Below are positions 58,435 to 64,000 of a stretch of 64,000 nucleotides of DNA, in pieces. The stretch spans positions 62,001 through 126,000 of the forward strand of contig JAANBB010000042.1 in assembly GCA_014621425.1 (NCBI GenBank), in the 5' to 3' direction. The position numbers and the translations under genes are program-made. The notes beneath the pieces were generated by a model. That model did not search any database. It was not told where the DNA came from and saw only the letters and a program-made list of their open reading frames with translations. Within the stretch, counting starts at the first letter, position 1. Every line of letters starts with the position of its first letter. Origin of the DNA: Cylindrodendrum hubeiense. Lineage: Eukaryota > Ascomycota > Sordariomycetes > Hypocreales > Nectriaceae.

Positions 58435-59525
58435 ATGGCCAAGCCCATCGTTCTGCAGCTCGGCGACGACATCCGCTGGAACCACGACCTGTACGATGAG
58501 TTCAAGGCCAAGTTCGACATCCGCCGGTCATACAGCATGCCGCGCGCCGAGTTCATCCAGGCCCTCAAGTCCAAGGCCTTTGGCGACTTTGTGGCCATCT
58601 ACCGCCCGTTCTGGAACACCGGCGGTGAGATGGGCAACTGGGACAACGAGTTGATCTCGCTGCTGCCCGCGTCGTGCAAGATCTACGCCAGCGCCGGTGC
58701 CGGATTTGACTGGGTTGACACCGAGGCCCTGGCCCGACGAGGTGAGTCTCACTGCGCTCAATTGATCCCTGGAGACCGTTCTGACCGTCCCTAGGAATTG
58801 TCTACTGCAACGCTGCTGCTGCTTGCACCGAGTCAGTGGCCGACGCCGCCATCTGGCTCATCATCTCCACTTTCCGCCTGTTGTCCTGGTCCGCCGTCGC
58901 TGCTCGATCAGGCGACTCGGAGCAGTTCATCGACGCCAACCGCAACCTGGCGCCCGTGTCCCGGAATCCCCAGGGCTTCAGCCTGGGAATCATCGGCTTT
59001 GGCCGAATTGGACGCCGCATCGCAGAGAAGGCCTACAAGGCTCTTGACATGAAGATCCTGTACAACGACGTCGTGCAGGCGCACAAGGACGTCGAGGGCC
59101 CCCTCGAGGCCGTCTTCCACAAGAGCTCCGACACGCTTCTGGCCGAGGCCGACTGTGTCCTCGTCGCCACCCCCTTCGCCGGAGAGGCTCTCCTCAGCAA
59201 GGCCGGTCTGGCCAAGATGAAGAAGGGCGCCCGCCTGGTCAACATTGCCCGCGGCAAGCTCATCGATGAGGCTGACCTGGTCGAGGCTCTGCAAAGCGGA
59301 CATCTCTCTGCCGCCGGTCTCGACGTCTTCCAGAACGAGCCTCACATCAGCCCCGAGCTCGTCAAGATGAAGAACGTCGAGCTTCTGTCTCACAACGCGG
59401 GAGCCTCATTGGACTCGCACATTGGCTTTGAGAAGCTGGGCATGCAGAACATCCTGTCTTTCCAGGAGACTGGCAAGGCCCTTTCTCCCGTCAATGTTCA
59501 CCTCATTAAGCAAAGCCGACTGTAA
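58435..59525 (+). CDS. D-isomer-specific 2-hydroxyacid dehydrogenase
   Basis: Two exons (58435-58741 and 58795-59525) give 345 residues. The NAD(P)-binding loop is GFGRIGRR, preceded by FSLGIIG. The catalytic arginine is in NIARGKLID, the glutamate in FQNEPHIS and the histidine in SHNAGAS. These are the R-E-H set of the family that includes glyoxylate/hydroxypyruvate reductase, D-lactate-type and D-mandelate dehydrogenases. The length is normal and the gene appears intact. The acid/ketoacid substrate is not predictable. It may belong to the same metabolic neighbourhood as the transporter upstream, but this is only positional. Confidence 0.93.
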
Positions 59526-59939
59526 GGATAGAGTCGCATAAAAAGCGTTGTATAATAATATCACGGCTATGATGATGCCCAGTTTTAAATTATTTATGGA
59601 ATTTCCAACCTCATATTTTCCATCCATCTTGTTGATGTTTGAATCCTGACGAGATGGCTTGTAGACAAATAATTAGGCACAAGTCGCTGGAGAACATATC
59701 AATCATGAGAGCAAAGTCGATTGATTGCTAGCTAGTGGTGTGTCCCTATGGAAGCTAGATATAGAGCACAATGAGAAAAGCCAGACTCGACATGAGCTCT
59801 CCTTCCAAAAACTGAGTTCATTGTTGACTCTGTCAGTAAATGACCATACACTGACTGCATAGACTTCTGCGCGACTCTCGTACACATCTCCTTTTCGTCA
59901 TCTCGACGTAGCATTGCCCAACATCTCGCTCCCAAAAGC
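59526..59939. other. Intergenic region between convergent genes
   Basis: About 410 bases between the 3' ends of the dehydrogenase gene and the SNF2 reading frame. No element is recognised. Confidence 0.5.
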
Positions 59940-60503
59940 CTACTGGTGCACGGCCAAGTCGGTGCTCGAGCCCTGATCAGCATCCGGAACGCGATCACCA
60001 GAACCTTGATGATTGCCCTGGTTCTGCTCATTCTCCGAGTTGTGGTTGTTGCGTGGATCTTGGCCATCGTGCGGATTCTGATCTTCGTCGTCCTCCGAAG
60101 CCTCTCCATCCTCCAGATCGAGATTGACGACCAACTCGTCCGATTTCCCCTCCTTGCGGGAGGCAGCGCACTCTCTCAGCATCTCGACTTGATTTTTGAC
60201 ACCATCGTCGTCATCATCCTGTGCAATGTCGAGAAAACCCCGGAACTCTGGCATAAACACATCACGGAGCTTCTCGATGGAATAGGTTAGCCACTCCTCC
60301 AACTGAGCGAGGCCACCATCATGCCACTGTGTGTAGCGGACAATGGCGCTTGCCAACTGGCCGACTTGGGACTTCCAGAAGTCCTCGTCAATGTCTTGGC
60401 AGTGCACGAGGAGCTTGGCGACACACGAGGATATGTGGCCCATTCTCTTTGTCTTTTCGTCATGATACTCGTTGTGTCCCTTGTCCACGTCTCGTTGCAC
60501 CAA
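59940..60503 (-). other. In-frame acidic extension after the SNF2 stop codon
   Basis: 187 open codons directly follow the TAG at 60506-60504 in the same frame, without an ATG at the junction. The sequence starts LVQRDVDKGHNEYHDEKTKR, continues with a helical part (FWKSQVGQLASAIVRY) and ends in an acidic, Asn/Gln/Asp-rich tail. It reads like a natural C-terminus of the SNF2 protein. It would be made only if the stop is read through, edited or absent in the real genome. The stop may instead be a recent loss of the tail. Confidence 0.6.
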
Positions 60504-63500
60504 CTAGGCGTAGCGATTGAAGGGCTGGAGCCAGAGCATTTTGATAGCTTCGTAGACGCAGACCTCTCTCGCGTCGTCGACGATCCAAGATGGAAGGTCA
60601 ATTTCGGCTGCTAACTGGGGCGCCCACTTCAACAAGTTGAGTCGCTCAATGTTGTCGTGGTAGGTGTCCTTGATCTTTAGCAAGTGGAACTTCACCATGC
60701 CCTCTTGTCCGATACGGTTGAGCCGCCCAACCATATGGTGCATCGTTTTGGCGTTGAGGTGCCACGAGAGGGCGATTCCCTTGGAACAACATGTGTGCAT
60801 GTTGACGCTGGTAGCCATTGTGTTGAAGTTGGCAACAAACACGTTCATGTCTGATCTCGGATTGTTCCACATCTTAATAACCCTGGTACGGTCTTTGGCT
60901 GAGTCGTGAGCTCGAATCGTACCAACCTTGAAGCGGGCGAGAAGAAGGATCTCGCAAACAAGTCTGTCAAAGTATGTTAGCAAAATGGCTCGCTTGTAAT
61001 AGCGTTACCTACACCTCGGTGTATGGTGAAGGAATGCTGAGACGGTAGTCTAAGTAGAAAGGGAACTTACGACTGAATCCAAGGGGTGTCCACAAACACC
61101 AAGACTCGCTCCTTTTGCTTGTGAATGTAATCGAAGCAGAGGTCAAGAGCGCGAGTGATAAGGGGATTTTTAGTTGCAAGCCAGAGCAGCAGCCCGATAT
61201 CCTGATGCCAACGCATGACATCTCCGTCCTCGGCGTAGAGCAAAAAGTAGTCCAAGCAATCTCCTTGGATTCGTTGGATTCGTTGGACATGCTCGACGCC
61301 GAGATGAGGGTCTTGATCTCTCCTTCTACGGAGGTTGCGGAGGCCTGTGTATAAGCTGGGTCGATTCGATTCTAGGACTTTAACATTGCGAGGGTCAAAG
61401 GCGGTAATGACGCCTTCGCGGTGCTTTCCAAAGTTGAGAAGGGCCCGAGACTGGGGAGCCTGGGCCTCGCTGGGCCCTCCGTGGTCTTCAGTGAAGATGA
61501 CTAGCTCCTTGGCGTACTTCTGGCCCAATTCCTTCATCTTCTGCTTGGTTTCCGATCCGGCGGCAAATTCCAACTCTTCGACGATGACCGTGGCGGGCAG
61601 GAGACCATCTGAGGGATAACAGGTACTACCGTCGGGAAGGGAGACTGGGGTTCGCATGGTTCGCATGATGTGCATCTTTTTGAGACTTGGACGCACAACA
61701 TCCATGATGGGGTTAATATCAGAGATCCCTCTGCTGATGCAATAAGAATACAAGCTAGGCAAAAGGATCCAGACCGATTCTTTGTTCATGTCGTAAATGT
61801 TCTTGAGAGGTTGGGCCTCTGGGTGACTGTCGAGGTATTTCTGACTGAAGATGCCGGCAGTGGTCTTTCCCTCCCCATTGTCGTTCGTCTCGGTGTAAGG
61901 ATCGTACGAATCAAGGTACATACCTGGACCCCAGCCAACCTCTTCACCTTTCGGGCTCCACGTGCAATTGAGTGACTTTGACATCAGAGATAATGGTGAG
62001 AGGAGGTCACGGAAAGAGCTCATGAGAGGCGTTCCGGTAACCCAGATGAGACTTTCCCACTTGAGCAGTCGCATCATGTTCCTGTACGAGCCGGCCCAAT
62101 TTCTCGCGACTTGGGCTTCGTCAGCAATCAGCCAATCGAAGTGAGCATGGGCGAGCCCGGTCTCGGAGTGTGTGTAGGAAACCTGATTGCCATCGGCCTG
62201 TTCCCGTTGTACGTCGGTCAGCCAGATCACATTGTCGGCAGGGACCTCTTCAGGCGCGAAGCGACGAATTCTGGTTCGTCGGGGATGGAAATGGGAAGCG
62301 TCAATGTGGACACCTCTGTCCTCTTCCTGTTGTGCCCCGCCATCCGTGCTCGCTGAAACAGATGTGTCGGGCTTCCACTTGAAGTACTTCGACTTCATGT
62401 TCAACATTCGCCATCTCCACGTTGTGTATGTCGAGATCACTACCGTTTTGCCTGACTATGAAGGGTTAGTAAGCGAATATCGAGGGCGATCATAGAAGTG
62501 ACTGGGCAAATGAGTAGATTCAGTTGGATTTACCTTTGGATCATCTTGCTTATTGGATAAGGTGATGAGCACGTTGAGGAGCTCCTCAGTACTGTACACG
62601 GATGCTAGCTTATCGGGAAATGTTTCTTCATTGCCGTAGAAAACAATCAAGTTGAGGTCTGGGAATTGCCGTCTTGCCTCATCGTAAGTTTGATGCACGG
62701 AATTGACTGGCGTCAGGATGAGGTGTGGCCGAAAGCGGATGGACTTGTCTTCCTCGAAGCGCTTCACTTGGAGACGATGCCACAGGACCAAAACAGTGAG
62801 ATATGTAGTCGTCTTCCCTGTACCGACGTCGTTGGAAAGGAATGTGTGAGGGAAGGAAGTCGAGGCCTTGGTGACGATTCTGTCGGCATCTGGAGCATCT
62901 GGTTAGAAAAATGCCGAGCTCTGCTACGAATACCACAGGGGCTTACCAATGAGCTGATGAGGCAGAAGCGGTCGGATGTTGGGAGCATCATTGAGTCTCA
63001 TCTCTGGCCATGGACCGAGGCCATGTCTGGATAAGACTTCATTGAGATCGACTCTGGTGTCGGGTTGTAGGGAGGAGACGTGGTGTTCGAGGGCGTATTG
63101 CCGCTTCATCTCAGCATCGAGCTTGTCAATCTCTTCGGGGTGCTTCTTCAGAAAGTCCTGAATGACAGGAGACGTGTGTTGCTTCTTGATGTAAGTGTCC
63201 AGTTCCTCTTCCTTGGTGGGGATGCACAAGTTAGCCAGTTGCGATCGAGTCTTAGCCTCGGTTACAACCAGTTCATCCAGGCGATGGCGAAGTTTGAGGA
63301 CCCCCAGGGCATTCTCAAGTTCCCCATGCGAGATAGGCTGTGTCTTCTTGGATTTGAGCTTGTACCTGGGGCGGTATGCCATTACTGAGCTCATCTGCTC
63401 CATGGCGGCCTCGTGCACATCGAGCGCGTCAGTGCCCGCAAGTGGCTGTTGTGACAAGACCGAGGAGGCATCCCCAACTGTTGCCACGTGCAGGCGTTGG

Positions 63501-64000
63501 TCTTGAAGGTCCTCCTCCGGCTCCACTTCTCGGCGCAAAAGCTGCCTGATGTTGTTGATGGCCTGTGTCGAGACACCGTCGAAGTCAACCTCGTCGTCAA
63601 GGTTATCAGAGTCGGAGACTTGGTCAAGATACCCTGGAAATTCAGTGCAGCTTTGGTTTCTGGGAGATGAATCAGATGAGAGGTTATGTTTACCGTCGCG
63701 CCGTTTCAACTGGCAGAAGATGAGGAGAACCGCACGGTTGAGGTCCTCCATTGAGAAGAGTCCAGCAACGTCCTTGTCCTCATTGCCACCAAAGCCAGGA
63801 GGCGATGGGAAGCGATGTGGGTAGGCTTCTTGATTTGCACACAACTCGGACTTTGGGGTCTTGGAGTTGATGGGGGCAAAAAGAAGTACTTGAACGGCAT
63901 GAACAAGAATGAAGATGATGGAGGACGTGTTGCTTGCCTGGTGAGGAGAACCTGTGCCCGGCCAGACGTCACGATGCGCGACAGGGAGGAAGATGGGCTT
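60504..64000 (-). CDS. SNF2-type DNA-dependent ATPase (5' end beyond the window)
   Basis: Partial gene on the minus strand. Exons run from the window edge at 64000 to 62947, then 62898-62534, 62455-61071 and 60963-60504, giving 1087 visible residues in frame up to TAG. The start lies outside. A long N-terminal region precedes the ATPase; Walker A is NDVGTGKTTTY, motif II reads DEAQ (FDWLIADEAQ) and motif III is TGTPLMSS. The C-terminal helicase domain has VGTIRAHDSAKD and the final motif GRLNRIGQ, where most relatives have an R-x-HRIGQ form. Residues between motifs III and IV are long and divergent. This is a lineage of fungus-specific SNF2-like ATPases with unknown roles. The TAG is followed by an open acidic extension, listed separately. 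Confidence 0.85.

Overview
The window is nuclear DNA of a filamentous ascomycete (Pezizomycotina; the gene families suggest Sordariomycetes, perhaps Hypocreales, but this is inference). Evidence: genes carry several short GT-AG introns (about 40 to 107 bp), TATA boxes lie 75 to 250 bp before start codons, two Zn2Cys6 regulators, a fungalysin, an NLR-like STAND protein and an intron-containing tRNA-Leu are present, and gaps of 0.5 to 4.5 kb separate genes. Exon coordinates below were worked out by hand from splice signals and reading frame; every multi-exon model closes in frame except one, which is reported as a likely lesion.

Layout. 0.6-5.3 kb: an FMO/YUCCA-like flavin monooxygenase with an extra N-terminal domain, then an intronless oleate hydratase. 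6.9-10.8 kb: a secreted M36 metalloprotease (fungalysin) facing a glycine/inosamine-type amidinotransferase. 10.8-15.3 kb: a long stretch without a convincing gene. 15.4-23.3 kb: a membrane-anchored sulfatase/phosphatase-superfamily protein, an Mtr-like amino acid transporter and an alpha/beta hydrolase. 24.7-32.5 kb: a RAD5/HLTF-like SNF2-RING protein divergent from a STAND NTPase carrying C2H2-like fingers. 33.6-46.3 kb: a compact group that looks like a sugar or polyol utilisation cluster (MFS sugar transporter, Gfo/Idh/MocA dehydrogenase, aldo-keto reductase, VOC protein, SDR polyol-type dehydrogenase, Zn2Cys6 regulator). 47.1 kb: tRNA-Leu(CAA). 48.4-59.5 kb: a DUF3604 protein, a PhyH-type dioxygenase, a second Zn2Cys6 regulator divergent from an MFS transporter, and a D-2-hydroxyacid dehydrogenase. 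59.9-64.0 kb: a second SNF2-type ATPase, cut by the window edge.

How the genes may work together. The 33.6-46.3 kb group has uptake, three different NAD(P)-dependent oxidoreductases, a small VOC protein and a regulator, which fits co-regulated catabolism of a polyol, inositol or uncommon sugar; the substrate cannot be read from the sequence. The 48.4-59.5 kb group is a weaker candidate for a second module. Its regulator and transporter share a 1.1 kb divergent promoter containing five evenly spaced CGG triplets.

The most notable anomalies are (i) the second Zn2Cys6 regulator, where two well-preserved terminal exons are out of frame by one base at the exon 3/4 junction, (ii) an in-frame TAG in the terminal SNF2 gene followed by 187 further open codons, (iii) a GC-AG intron cutting the DEAH box of the RAD5-like gene, next to a 31-bp micro-exon, and (iv) intronless bacterial-looking genes (DUF3604, oleate hydratase). 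No CRISPR array, intact transposon or rRNA gene was seen.
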